A stretch of DNA of 64,000 bases from Pseudomonadota bacterium (GTDB taxonomy: Bacteria; Bdellovibrionota; Bacteriovoracia; Bacteriovoracales; Bacteriovoracaceae): NCBI GenBank assembly GCA_027487515.1, contig JAIYDL010000019.1, positions 1-64,000 of the forward strand, read 5' to 3'. Shown piece by piece: positions 41,703 through 49,857 of the stretch (position 1 is its first letter; every line of letters starts with the position of its first letter). A program made the translations under genes and the position numbers. The notes beneath the pieces were generated by a model. It was not told the origin of the DNA and ran no database searches. It was given only the letters and a program-made list of their open reading frames with translations.

Positions 41703-42893
41703 ATGATCAAGTTTCTGACTGTGTGTTTCATTCTGTTTACCATCTCAGTGACCGCGACGACCCCGGTGGCAGATCCGCAGGGCCTCGCACCTCTCCGGAA
41801 GAATCTCCTCGAGCTTCAGAAACTTCTTCGGGAAAATCGAATCCGGTTCTCACCGCGCTTCGTGAACTGGGGAGAGCTCGTTCGCTTCCGAGAAAAAGTT
41901 TATTTCGTCACGGCCCACGATCCGACGGGAACGATCATCCCTAATACGCCGCAGGAGCTGCGCTCTGATGAACTCACGAAGGAGCTTAAGGCGGCTTGGC
42001 TCGATCTGGACCGAAGCCGGGAGCGGCTAGGTGTGGCGGAGTCCGACGAGGCCTGGCGAGCGCTCAAGACGCACGTGCATGAGATGCTCTTCCTCCGTGA
42101 GCGCTATCTGTACAATCAGTCTCGGAGGTTTCTGAAGTCCGGTGAGATCAGCGCCTCCCTCTCGGCGGCGGAAGCTCTTTTTTCCAACGCCTGGCTCGCC
42201 TCCGTACGGAATCCGGTTCTCGATGTCGCCGACCCGCTTCTGGCTCAGCTCGCAGGGGATCTGAACCTCCTTACGAAAACTGTTGAGCGCGAGCTTCACT
42301 CGTCTCGGGCCCCCGCCAGTTCGGAGGCGACGCTGAAGGAGTTCGCACCAGAAGTGGGGTTGGGTGCACTCTTACTTCTTGCCACCGGCTTCTTCACTGG
42401 GTTCCTGCTGGGCCGGCGAACCAAGCGCTCGCTCCTTCTTCCCGAGCGCGCTCCGGTGACCGCACCGCCGGAGGTCCAAGCTTCGGACTTCGCAGAACCC
42501 GTTCCATCCACCGATGGCATAAGTCCCCTGGCCTCATCGTTCGACTATGGCCCATGGGTTGAAGAGTTCGAATCTCTGTTATCAGAGAATAGAAAAGTCC
42601 GGGAGGCCCTCTCCGGCAAGTACCGACGCATGGATCTATGCCTCAATCACCTCCGTGAGTCACGGGTGGGTCTCATGATGGTCTCAGACTACGCGGGCTT
42701 TGAGCGCGAGGTGCGGAAGCTTAATCAGGCCGCTCCCGAGCTCGAGGAGTTTCTCGCCCACCTGCGGGAGCTGCACGACGCCGACCCGGCGTCGGCCATC
42801 GTCCGGCATGTGATCGCTCTCTGCGCCGCTCTCGAAGAGGGGCATCGGTTCGGTTCTCAACATAGCTTCGCTGAAGTTTCACGCGTTGCCTAA
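41703..42893 (+). CDS. Membrane protein, first gene of the PYP/chemosensory operon
   Basis: 396 aa; the ATG at 41703 lies 8 bases after ACGGAG (an ATG six bases earlier is too close). Signal peptide or first membrane segment about 1-20; a mostly helical periplasmic part to about 215; one membrane segment (GALLLLATGFFTGFLLG, about 219-236); then a cytoplasmic helical part of about 155 residues. No known domain is recognised. Topology is like a receptor, but no MCP signalling tip is present. As operon leader it may anchor or position the soluble light-sensing complex. Confidence 0.78.
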   Translation: MIKFLTVCFILFTISVTATTPVADPQGLAPLRKNLLELQKLLRENRIRFSPRFVNWGELVRFREKVYFVTAHDPTGTIIPNTPQELRSDELTKELKAAWLDLDRSRERLGVAESDEAWRALKTHVHEMLFLRERYLYNQSRRFLKSGEISASLSAAEALFSNAWLASVRNPVLDVADPLLAQLAGDLNLLTKTVERELHSSRAPASSEATLKEFAPEVGLGALLLLATGFFTGFLLGRRTKRSLLLPERAPVTAPPEVQASDFAEPVPSTDGISPLASSFDYGPWVEEFESLLSENRKVREALSGKYRRMDLCLNHLRESRVGLMMVSDYAGFEREVRKLNQAAPELEEFLAHLRELHDADPASAIVRHVIALCAALEEGHRFGSQHSFAEVSRVA

Positions 42894-42895
42894 AT

Positions 42896-42914
42896 GGTCC
42901 TCACGGTGAGGACC
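42896..42914 (+). repeat. Hairpin between operon leader gene and pyp
   Basis: Perfect inverted repeat GGTCCTC / GAGGACC around ACGGT, three bases after the stop codon and just before the very strong ribosome site TAAGGAGGT of pyp. It could be an mRNA-processing or stability element that raises pyp expression, or a partial terminator; there is no T-tract. Confidence 0.55.
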
Positions 42915-42941
42915 GATAAAAATACCTAAGGAGGTATGTAA

Positions 42942-43316
42942 ATGAGTTTCGTGACACCAGACATTCTATCCCGGCTTTCAAACCTCAACCGAAACGACGC
43001 CGACAACGCCACCTACGGCGTGGTCAAGGTCGACAACACCGGCAAGATCCTCCTCTACAATCGCTACGAGGCCGAGCTCGCTGGCATCATTCCGTCTTCT
43101 GCGGAGGGGAAGAACTTCTTCACGGAGATCGCTCCGTGCACCAACAACAAGCTCTTCTTTGGAAAGTTCAAGGCGGGGGTTGAGGCCGGCGAGCTCAACG
43201 CGGCCTTCAACTACACGTTCACGTACAAGATGAAGCCGACGAACGTTCAGATCCATCTCCTCCACGATAAGGGGAGCAAGACGAACTGGATCTTCGTACA
43301 GAAAAAAGCAGCGTAG
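42942..43316 (+). CDS. pyp: Photoactive yellow protein (PYP)
   Basis: 124 aa, the size of known PYPs. It aligns end to end with Halorhodospira PYP: the chromophore-bearing Cys69 is Cys66 in EIAPCTNN, Tyr42 is Tyr39 in LLYN, and Glu46 is Glu43; GKNFF, KFKAGVEAGELN and YTFTYKMKPT are also family features. PYP binds p-coumaric acid by a thioester on this Cys and undergoes a blue-light photocycle. Thr50 and Arg52 are replaced by Ala47 and Ile49, which should shift colour or kinetics. Its ribosome site is almost a perfect match to 16S rRNA. Neighbouring chromophore-synthesis genes strengthen the call. Confidence 0.93.
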   Translation: MSFVTPDILSRLSNLNRNDADNATYGVVKVDNTGKILLYNRYEAELAGIIPSSAEGKNFFTEIAPCTNNKLFFGKFKAGVEAGELNAAFNYTFTYKMKPTNVQIHLLHDKGSKTNWIFVQKKAA

Positions 43317-43326
43317 GGAGGGAGTT

Positions 43327-43716
43327 ATGTTTAACGGAAGAGAAACTGTGGATGGCCTTCGGGAGGCAATCACGAGCATGGAGTCCCAGCTCGTCGCCCT
43401 CTACGAAGAACGCCAGCTTCAGGTCAGCGACGGCGGTGAAGTGGCAGCACTTCAGGAGACTATTAAAAACCTCGAGGACCAGCTCGTGAGCCTTTACTCC
43501 GAGCGGGACTCCAATTCCCTCAACCGGTCTGAGGAAAACGAGATGATCGCGAGTCTCGAGGACCAGGTGAAGGCCCTGACCGATGAGAAGATGGAGCTCG
43601 AGGCACAGATCGACCGGGCGGTTCACGAGCGCCGCGAGATTCAGGCGCGGGCCCGGGATCTCGGGTCGGCCTTGTTTGAAGCTGCGGTCTTCGGAAAAAG
43701 CCGCGAAAGCGCCTAA
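43327..43716 (+). CDS. Coiled-coil protein of the light-chemosensory operon
   Basis: 129 aa, GGGAGGGAG before the ATG. Almost wholly helical and charged, with three related segments (MESQLVALYEER at 18-29, LEDQLVSLYSER at 49-60, LEDQVKALTDEK at 77-88). These look like coiled-coil repeats. No known family. The gene follows pyp by 10 bases, so it is a likely partner or adaptor that links PYP to the chemosensory proteins. This role is inferred only from position and shape. Confidence 0.75.
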   Translation: MFNGRETVDGLREAITSMESQLVALYEERQLQVSDGGEVAALQETIKNLEDQLVSLYSERDSNSLNRSEENEMIASLEDQVKALTDEKMELEAQIDRAVHERREIQARARDLGSALFEAAVFGKSRESA

Positions 43717-43722
43717 GGAGAA

Positions 43723-45168
43723 ATGGTTATGGACGGAACGAAAGCTTCATTGATCGTCGAAGAGCTCCGGAGCGAAAAAACGCTGGGACTCTTTAACCAG
43801 ATGACCAACGACCTCGAGGATCTCACGGCCGAGCAAAAAGGCGAGATCCGCGAGTTCTACGACGCTCGCGTCGCGGGTCTCGCCGAGTCACTCACTGACC
43901 TCACGATGGACGGTGATGACAGCGAGGCCCTGGCCGCGTTGCCGTCGATCTGGCTCGAGATGCGGCTGGAGTGGAACCGGTACAATAACCAAATGCAGTA
44001 CCAGACCTTTAACCGGGGGCAGGCGGACCCGTACCTCATGGCGATGGGTGCCTGCCTCTCTTACATCATCGGAGTCGTAGAAAACTTCATCAACTCCGAA
44101 GACCTCTTTTGGATCTACAAGATTGCGGCCGGACCGGTCGATGCGATCCGGAACCGGATGAAGCTCGGGCAGCGCTTCTTTGACCTGGTGGAGTCGTTTG
44201 ATGCGAGTTCACAAGGCACGCTCGAGATCCTGTTTCAAAACCGAGATGAGATCTATAACCTGGATAAAACAGTTCAGAAGAAGATGGACGATACCATCCT
44301 CAAGGTCGCCGAAGTCTACTCCGATAGTGTGTGGCTCGGGAGCACGGATCTGCATGAGAACATGCTCCTCTTGCTCACGCCGTGGCTCAAGAAATCGGCC
44401 CTCCGAGCGGTCCTGAACATCGGAGACTGCGCTCAGGACCTCCGGATCGCACCCGAGGTCGCCACGAGCTTCCGGCACATCGCTCAGTTTTGGATGGATA
44501 ATGTCTTCGCCGTCGAGGCGATGAGCGCGGAGAAAGAGCGGCTCGAGAAAGGCCGGAGTGCCCACTTGAACCTCAGCTGGGGTGTCGAGAAGCTCAAGGG
44601 CCGCCTCGTGTTCCGCTTCCAGGATGATTCGGACGCGGCCTTCCTGCCGGAGCTCGATCTCAAGCGCTACGCTCACCTTGGCGTCACCGTCACCCAGGAG
44701 CTCACCGCAGATAATCAGCGGGTCCTCACCATGAGATGCGACGAACGGAGCCTCCACGAGTTCCTCGTCGTCCGGCAGCGGCTGGGTGAGAAGGTGGGCC
44801 TCTTCGGCATCTCCACTAATCTCGTCTCCCGCGTAGAAAAGAATGTGTCTCTGGTCGAGCTCGACTCGAGTCGCCGGATGGTGCGATCGAAGTCTTTCGA
44901 AGAGCTCCCGGTGCTGAATCTCTCGAACAACGTGCTGGGGTTCGTGACCACAAAATCTCCCCGGAACTCCTACGTAGTGATCGACGACGGGCACTCCAAG
45001 CCCTTCGCGCTTGAGGTGGAGGATGTGATCGGGATCGTCCGCGGAGCGCTCAAGCCCTCCGTCGGCATGAAAGAAAGTAAGAGTAGCCTCGGCGTCGTCA
45101 TCGGCGGTGAGGATTTAATCAATATTCTGGACGTGGCAGCACTGCAGAAGGAAAAGAGATATGCTTAG
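43723..45168 (+). CDS. Pseudo-CheA: degenerate CheA-like protein with CheW-like C-terminus
   Basis: About 481 aa (an ATG two codons later at 43729 is equally possible after TAAGGAG). Residues 1-230 are helical and unrecognised, without a CheA phosphotransfer His. Residues about 245-335 align loosely with the CheA ATPase domain, but the N-box His and the DDGRG loop are lost (a DDSDA stretch remains). The last 140 residues fit a CheW-like/P5 regulatory domain (EFLVVRQRLGEKVGLFGI ... VVIGGEDLINILDVAAL). It may dock in the receptor array without kinase activity. It overlaps the lyase gene by 8 bases. Confidence 0.68.
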   Translation: MVMDGTKASLIVEELRSEKTLGLFNQMTNDLEDLTAEQKGEIREFYDARVAGLAESLTDLTMDGDDSEALAALPSIWLEMRLEWNRYNNQMQYQTFNRGQADPYLMAMGACLSYIIGVVENFINSEDLFWIYKIAAGPVDAIRNRMKLGQRFFDLVESFDASSQGTLEILFQNRDEIYNLDKTVQKKMDDTILKVAEVYSDSVWLGSTDLHENMLLLLTPWLKKSALRAVLNIGDCAQDLRIAPEVATSFRHIAQFWMDNVFAVEAMSAEKERLEKGRSAHLNLSWGVEKLKGRLVFRFQDDSDAAFLPELDLKRYAHLGVTVTQELTADNQRVLTMRCDERSLHEFLVVRQRLGEKVGLFGISTNLVSRVEKNVSLVELDSSRRMVRSKSFEELPVLNLSNNVLGFVTTKSPRNSYVVIDDGHSKPFALEVEDVIGIVRGALKPSVGMKESKSSLGVVIGGEDLINILDVAALQKEKRYA

Positions 45169-46528
45169 CACGAGTCATCCGAGGAGTGCCCCTGTTCTCC
45201 AGGAGGAGTCTCCTTCATATAGCGATTTTCGAAACTGGGGAACGCAGGAGCGGTGGGTTCCCCCGGCCCTTGGCACGCGCCGAGTTTCAGACGCCTTCGA
45301 GCGGCTCCAGTTCCATCTGGGTTCTGACACGGCACCGGTTTACGGCATCCACACCGGTTTCGGTGCCGACGTCTCTGCCAGGGCCTCGGCCGATTGGCGG
45401 CTCCATCAGCATGATCTTCTGACGTACCTAACCGTCGGAGTTGGTGACGCCCTTCCACAGACCGTTGTCCGCCGGGCCCTGCGGCTTCAGGCCCATAAGA
45501 CTCAACTCGGCTATTCGGGAGTTCACCCGGAAACTTTCCGCCGTCTTGTTGCTCTCTCGAACCAACCTGTGCTCCCGCGGGTTCCGTGCTTCGGGAGCCT
45601 CGGTGCCAGCGGTGACCTCATTCCGATGGCCCATGCGGTGGCCCCGTTGTTCCCGGATCAGTCCCAGGTGAACGGACCCCGGGACGTCCTCTCTTTGGTG
45701 AACACCAATAGTATGATGGCAAGCTTTGGGATCGAACTCCTCGAGCTCATCCGTCAGGTCGTTGATCGCGCGATTGATCAGATCGCCCGGGCGAGCATTG
45801 CTCTGGGCTACCAAGAGAAGCACTTCGCTCCCCAAGGGATCAACCTCCCGGGCCAGTGCGACTTCGTCATGGAGGCGGGCGCACGTCTCACGGGTTCCAT
45901 TCGTCGACTCCGGCAGGAGGCAACTCTGGCGCGCCTCGAAGCTCCCCGAGAGGAGCAGGCCCGCTACTCTATCCGCTGCGCTCCCTTCGTTATCGGCGGC
46001 GCGCTCTGGTCACTGGCGCAGGCCCAGGAGCGCCTGGAAACAGAGGCGCGGCGGATCGCAGACAACCCCGTGATCCTCGATCACGAGATCTGGCACGGAG
46101 GACACTTTTACGCTCTCCCGATTGCCCAGGCCGCTGACCTCATGGCCGACGCTCTCTACCGGACCTGCGAGCTCCTCGACCGGGAGGTGCTTCTTCTCAT
46201 GTCTCCAGAAACGAATAATGATCTTCCAAGGAATCTCGAGGTCCCGGGGTTCTCCCACGTGAAGGGGATGCATCAGCTCATCTCCTCTCTCCTCCAATCT
46301 CTTCGGACTCACCAGCTGCCCTCGCGGCTCCTGAGTTTTTCTTGCGAGGGGAATAACCAGGACGTCGTTCCCTGTGGGATGGCGGCCCTCGTCTCGCTCC
46401 AGGACCAGCTGCGCGTTGGCACGAAACTCGTCGGCGCGGCGGAGTTTGTCATGAAGCGCGCCCTGGCGATCTATTCCGAAGAGCCACTGACCGATGAACA
46501 TAAACTCTCTCGCTGGACGGAGCACTAG
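45161..46528 (+). CDS. tal: Aromatic amino acid (tyrosine) ammonia-lyase
   Basis: 455 aa, start overlapping the previous stop. The MIO cofactor triad is A149-S150-G151 in GSLGASGDLIPMAH; catalytic Tyr61 is in VYGIHTGFG. QARYSIRCAPFVIG, ADNPVIL and NNQDVVPCGM complete the active site. At the selectivity pair the protein has Tyr89-Leu90, where tyrosine lyase has His-Leu, phenylalanine lyase Phe-Leu and histidine lyase Ser-His. So it is not HutH and should make p-coumaric (or cinnamic) acid. The neighbouring pyp and CoA ligase point to tyrosine. It is shorter than most homologues (about 500-520). Confidence 0.88.
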   Translation: MLSTSHPRSAPVLQEESPSYSDFRNWGTQERWVPPALGTRRVSDAFERLQFHLGSDTAPVYGIHTGFGADVSARASADWRLHQHDLLTYLTVGVGDALPQTVVRRALRLQAHKTQLGYSGVHPETFRRLVALSNQPVLPRVPCFGSLGASGDLIPMAHAVAPLFPDQSQVNGPRDVLSLVNTNSMMASFGIELLELIRQVVDRAIDQIARASIALGYQEKHFAPQGINLPGQCDFVMEAGARLTGSIRRLRQEATLARLEAPREEQARYSIRCAPFVIGGALWSLAQAQERLETEARRIADNPVILDHEIWHGGHFYALPIAQAADLMADALYRTCELLDREVLLLMSPETNNDLPRNLEVPGFSHVKGMHQLISSLLQSLRTHQLPSRLLSFSCEGNNQDVVPCGMAALVSLQDQLRVGTKLVGAAEFVMKRALAIYSEEPLTDEHKLSRWTEH

Positions 46529-47845
46529 ATGACGGCCCTCGCCCGTGAACTCAAACTACGGCTTCAGTCCGCCGACCACCATCCGGTCATCGGCTGGTGC
46601 GGTGTGAGCGGCGATCTCGAAGCAGTTCTCTCTGGTCCGAATCTTTGGGTCCTGGGCCTCGAGCGCCTGAGGGAGCTTCGAGAGCAGGGCCTTCGCCCAG
46701 GAGATTTTGTCCATGCCGCCCCAGAGGGACAGGAGTTTCTCGTGCATCTGATCGCGGCGGCCATCGGAGGATTCGTTCTCATTCCTGACTCCGAGGAGTC
46801 CCACCATCGCATCGTCGCCAATCCCTTGCGGCAGAGATTTTTCCGGAAGGACATTGTCCTGGGTCTACTCACCAGCGGTACGAGTGGTCCGGCGAAGCGC
46901 GTCTTCTACAGCTCGGACGGGATCCTTTGGCAGCTTAAAAATCATGCGGCGTGGTTCGGCCACGGCAGTGGGCCCACAAGACTTTGCCTCCTCCCGTGGA
47001 CCCACTCTTTTGGTCTCGTCCTCGACCTGCTCCTGGGCCTCTTCGAAGGATCAACTCTTCTTTGTCCGGCGGAAGCTCGCTTCAAACAGTCGCGCAGCTG
47101 GCTCATGGCAGTCCTCCGCCAACATTCCATCGATCTTATTGCGGCCGTTCCTCGGCAGCTCGAATTCCTGCTCTTCGAGGAGGCCCTCTCGCTCCCTCCC
47201 AAGACCCTGTACACTGGGGGCGCCGCAGTTTCACCGGATCTGCGTCGGCGCGCGGAGGCGTGGATCGGGGAGCGGGGTCGCCTGGTGGAGGGCTATGGGC
47301 TCACGGAAGCGGGCCCGGGTGTGGCACTTAACGGATGGCCTTTGGGGTGTGAGGTGCGAGTTGGGGATCAAGAGATTCAGGTCCGTTCCCCATACTGGGG
47401 TCTCGATGAAGCCCTCGAGGCTTCGACGGATTGGGTAGCGACCGGCGACCTCGGGACCATCGACTCCAAGGGGCAGCTGCAGGTAGTGGGAAGAAAATCA
47501 CGGAGAGTGAAGGCCAGCACCGGTGAGTGGCTCTCACTGGACGAGGTCGAAGAGGCCCTGCTGGCGACCGCTCCACTCCGGGCCGCGCACATTGCGTTTG
47601 ACTCTGAGGGGCCCACACTCTGGCTTCTCCCATCCGGAGGTCCTGTGGGAGAAGCGGCGATCGCAGGAGTTGTTGAGCGGATAGGCAAGCGCCTCGGCGC
47701 TCCTGTGCGGTCCCATGTGTTAGTTCCCGACGAGGCGCTCCTGCGGCGCCTCGGACACGCGAAGGGCAAGGACTTGCGACAATTTTTTCTCTCCGAGACA
47801 GAAGGGAAGGAACGCGCTGTGGAAGCGCAAGCTTTTAGAAAATAA
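46529..47845 (+). CDS. pcl: p-Coumarate:CoA ligase-like enzyme (AMP-binding)
   Basis: 438 aa, ATG directly after the lyase stop codon. ANL-superfamily motifs: LLTSGTSGPAKRV (AMP-binding P-loop), YTGGAAVSPDLRRRAEAW, VEGYGLTEAG, ATGDLGTIDSKGQLQVVGRKSRRVKA and a final Lys in HAKGKDLR. It should activate the hydroxycinnamic acid to its CoA thioester for attachment to the PYP cysteine. The shorter length agrees with dedicated PYP ligases, which lack some of the 4CL insertions. A general fatty-acid ligase cannot be excluded by sequence alone, but context argues for PYP maturation. Confidence 0.85.
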   Translation: MTALARELKLRLQSADHHPVIGWCGVSGDLEAVLSGPNLWVLGLERLRELREQGLRPGDFVHAAPEGQEFLVHLIAAAIGGFVLIPDSEESHHRIVANPLRQRFFRKDIVLGLLTSGTSGPAKRVFYSSDGILWQLKNHAAWFGHGSGPTRLCLLPWTHSFGLVLDLLLGLFEGSTLLCPAEARFKQSRSWLMAVLRQHSIDLIAAVPRQLEFLLFEEALSLPPKTLYTGGAAVSPDLRRRAEAWIGERGRLVEGYGLTEAGPGVALNGWPLGCEVRVGDQEIQVRSPYWGLDEALEASTDWVATGDLGTIDSKGQLQVVGRKSRRVKASTGEWLSLDEVEEALLATAPLRAAHIAFDSEGPTLWLLPSGGPVGEAAIAGVVERIGKRLGAPVRSHVLVPDEALLRRLGHAKGKDLRQFFLSETEGKERAVEAQAFRK

Positions 47846-47884
47846 CGGAACATACTTACGGCATTGAATAAGGAAGGAGAAGAC

Positions 47885-49849
47885 ATGAAAAAGTTAGAAG
47901 TCCCGGAAAGAAACGAACGGCCCGCCTACGCACCGAAGCGCCAGGGCCTTGAGGTGATTCGCGGGGAACCCACTCCTCGACCGATGGCATCCCCCAATGA
48001 CTCCGATCAAGGCCTTGACGGGGGAAGTAAAATGAATGAGCGCAAGAAATGGGTTAAGCAGCAGGCCGCGGAGCGGCTGAACCTCCTCACGGAAGACCTC
48101 TCTCTTTCGGCGGCGGCGATCTCTGACTCTGCCGAAGCGCTGAAGGATTCGATGCATGAGGTGAACGATCAATCCGACATCGTCCGAGGTCTGGTGGATA
48201 AGTCTCTGCGCGTGGGTGACCTCGTCTTAGCAAACTCTCAGGAATTGACCGAACACTCCCAAACCGCCCTGGACAAGGCGAACCAACTCCAGGTTCGAAT
48301 TCAAGACGCCCTCCGGGGCATCAGCGGCTGGAGCCACTCGGTGGAAGAGTCGGGCCAGGTGTGTCTGATCACCAGTCAACTCGTGACCGAGCTGCAGCAG
48401 TCGTCCAAAGAGATCAGTTCGGTGATCACCGCGGTCGCCGACATCGCGGAGCAAACAAACCTTCTCGCACTCAACGCGGCCATCGAGGCCGCTCGCGCAG
48501 GCAACGAAGGCCTCGGGTTCGCCGTGGTCGCGGATGAGGTCCGGAACCTGGCAGAAGTGGCAGAAAAAAGTGCGCGGCTTGTGACCGAAACCATCAGCTC
48601 CATCCACCAGCAGGTGGAGTCGATCATGGCGCTCTCGAACACCGGCGCTGAGGCGGCCCGGGAGGACATCGAAAACGTCAAGGACGTGTTGAAGAATCTC
48701 TCGGACATCTCCCAGAAAATGCGCGAAATTTCCCTCGGCGCAGGGGAGATGGCCAAGAACACGCAGAACGTTTCGGCGGGGGCCGAGGCGTTTAAAGATC
48801 GCATCGACTCGGTGGCGTCCGCGACGGCGACCACGTCCTCGTCCGGCGCCGAGGCGCTGGCGAGCTGTGAAGAGCAGTTCATCGCCATGACCGACATCCT
48901 CGAGGCCTCCCGGCACCTTTCGGAGCGCTCTCGGCGCCACATCTCCAGCTCCAATTCCAGTGACCTCGATGGCCTCGTCTCTGCCTCCCAGCAGCTCACG
49001 GCCACGGTGCAGGAAACGAATGCCTCGGCCCACGAGGTTGCCAGTGCCATCGCGCAGATCGCCGAAGGCGCGAACCTTCAGGCGGAGCAGTCGAAGAGCT
49101 CTTACACCATGATCCAGGAAGCGATGACGAAGATCAACGGGATCTTGGTTGACTCCGAATCCTTCAAGCACGGGGGGGCGTCGATCGAGGAGACCTTCGG
49201 TCGAATCACGGCGGTGGTCGACAAGATCAAGACGAGCCTGGATGCCACGTCGCACTCCGCGGAGACGGCCGAGAAGAGTGCCAGTGACCTTCGCTCCCAG
49301 GTTGGAAAGATCCAGAAACTCGTCCGCTCGATCCGGGAGAATGCCCTCATGACGAACATGCTCTCCGTGAGCGGTGGCGTCGAGGCGGCCCGGGCGAACG
49401 AATCTGGAAAGGGCTTTGCAGTCGTGGCCACGGACATCCGCTCCCTCGCGTCTGACACTTCGGCGAACTCAGATCTCATCGAGGAGCTCCTCGATAAGAT
49501 CTACGAGAAGACAATCCTGGTTCAGAACTACATCGGCCGCGTCCGGACCTCGGCGCAGAAGGACGCGCGCTCAGCGCTAGATTCGATCTCGCAGATGGAG
49601 TCCCTCCGGGAGTTCGCGCACTCGTTTACCCTCCTGGCCGGCAAGATGGTGGAGCAAGGCAACGAGTCGATTGCGTCTTGCAAGGATGGCGAACTGATCC
49701 TCGAGGAAGTCAGCAAAGCGGCCGGCATCATCTCCGGGGCCGCCCGGAACGCCGCAGAGATCGCTAAGAAACAGTCGAAGGCCACCCAGGAGCTCGCACT
49801 CCACGTCGAGCAAGTGGGATCAATGGTCAAAGAATTTGGGCTCATGTGA
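47885..49849 (+). CDS. Soluble methyl-accepting chemotaxis protein with two signalling tips
   Basis: 654 aa, AAGGAG before the ATG. There is no membrane segment and no recognised sensor domain. Residues 1-60 are Pro/Lys-rich and flexible; the rest is a long coiled coil. A canonical MCP hairpin tip occurs near residue 188 ([18 protein letters not shown], then [14 protein letters not shown]). About 297 residues later a second, altered tip occurs near 485 ([18 protein letters not shown], then [15 protein letters not shown]). Two tips in one chain are unusual. A cytoplasmic array fed by PYP and the coiled-coil protein is a plausible setting. Confidence 0.85.
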   Translation: MKKLEVPERNERPAYAPKRQGLEVIRGEPTPRPMASPNDSDQGLDGGSKMNERKKWVKQQAAERLNLLTEDLSLSAAAISDSAEALKDSMHEVNDQSDIVRGLVDKSLRVGDLVLANSQELTEHSQTALDKANQLQVRIQDALRGISGWSHSVEESGQVCLITSQLVTELQQSSKEISSVITAVADIAEQTNLLALNAAIEAARAGNEGLGFAVVADEVRNLAEVAEKSARLVTETISSIHQQVESIMALSNTGAEAAREDIENVKDVLKNLSDISQKMREISLGAGEMAKNTQNVSAGAEAFKDRIDSVASATATTSSSGAEALASCEEQFIAMTDILEASRHLSERSRRHISSSNSSDLDGLVSASQQLTATVQETNASAHEVASAIAQIAEGANLQAEQSKSSYTMIQEAMTKINGILVDSESFKHGGASIEETFGRITAVVDKIKTSLDATSHSAETAEKSASDLRSQVGKIQKLVRSIRENALMTNMLSVSGGVEAARANESGKGFAVVATDIRSLASDTSANSDLIEELLDKIYEKTILVQNYIGRVRTSAQKDARSALDSISQMESLREFAHSFTLLAGKMVEQGNESIASCKDGELILEEVSKAAGIISGAARNAAEIAKKQSKATQELALHVEQVGSMVKEFGLM

Positions 49850-49857
49850 GGTAGAAA

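Noticed and set aside
42942..43316. Generic PAS-domain protein
   Set aside because: End-to-end match with PYP, including the chromophore Cys, Tyr and Glu, and the adjacent chromophore genes make PYP the better call.
45161..46528. Histidine ammonia-lyase (hutH)
   Set aside because: The selectivity pair is Tyr-Leu rather than the Ser-His of histidine lyases, no urocanase or other hut gene is near, and it is wedged between pyp and a CoA ligase.
48227..49255. Long open frame antisense to the MCP gene
   Set aside because: Arg/Gly/His-rich shadow of a GC-rich coiled-coil gene; the MCP frame is clearly coding.
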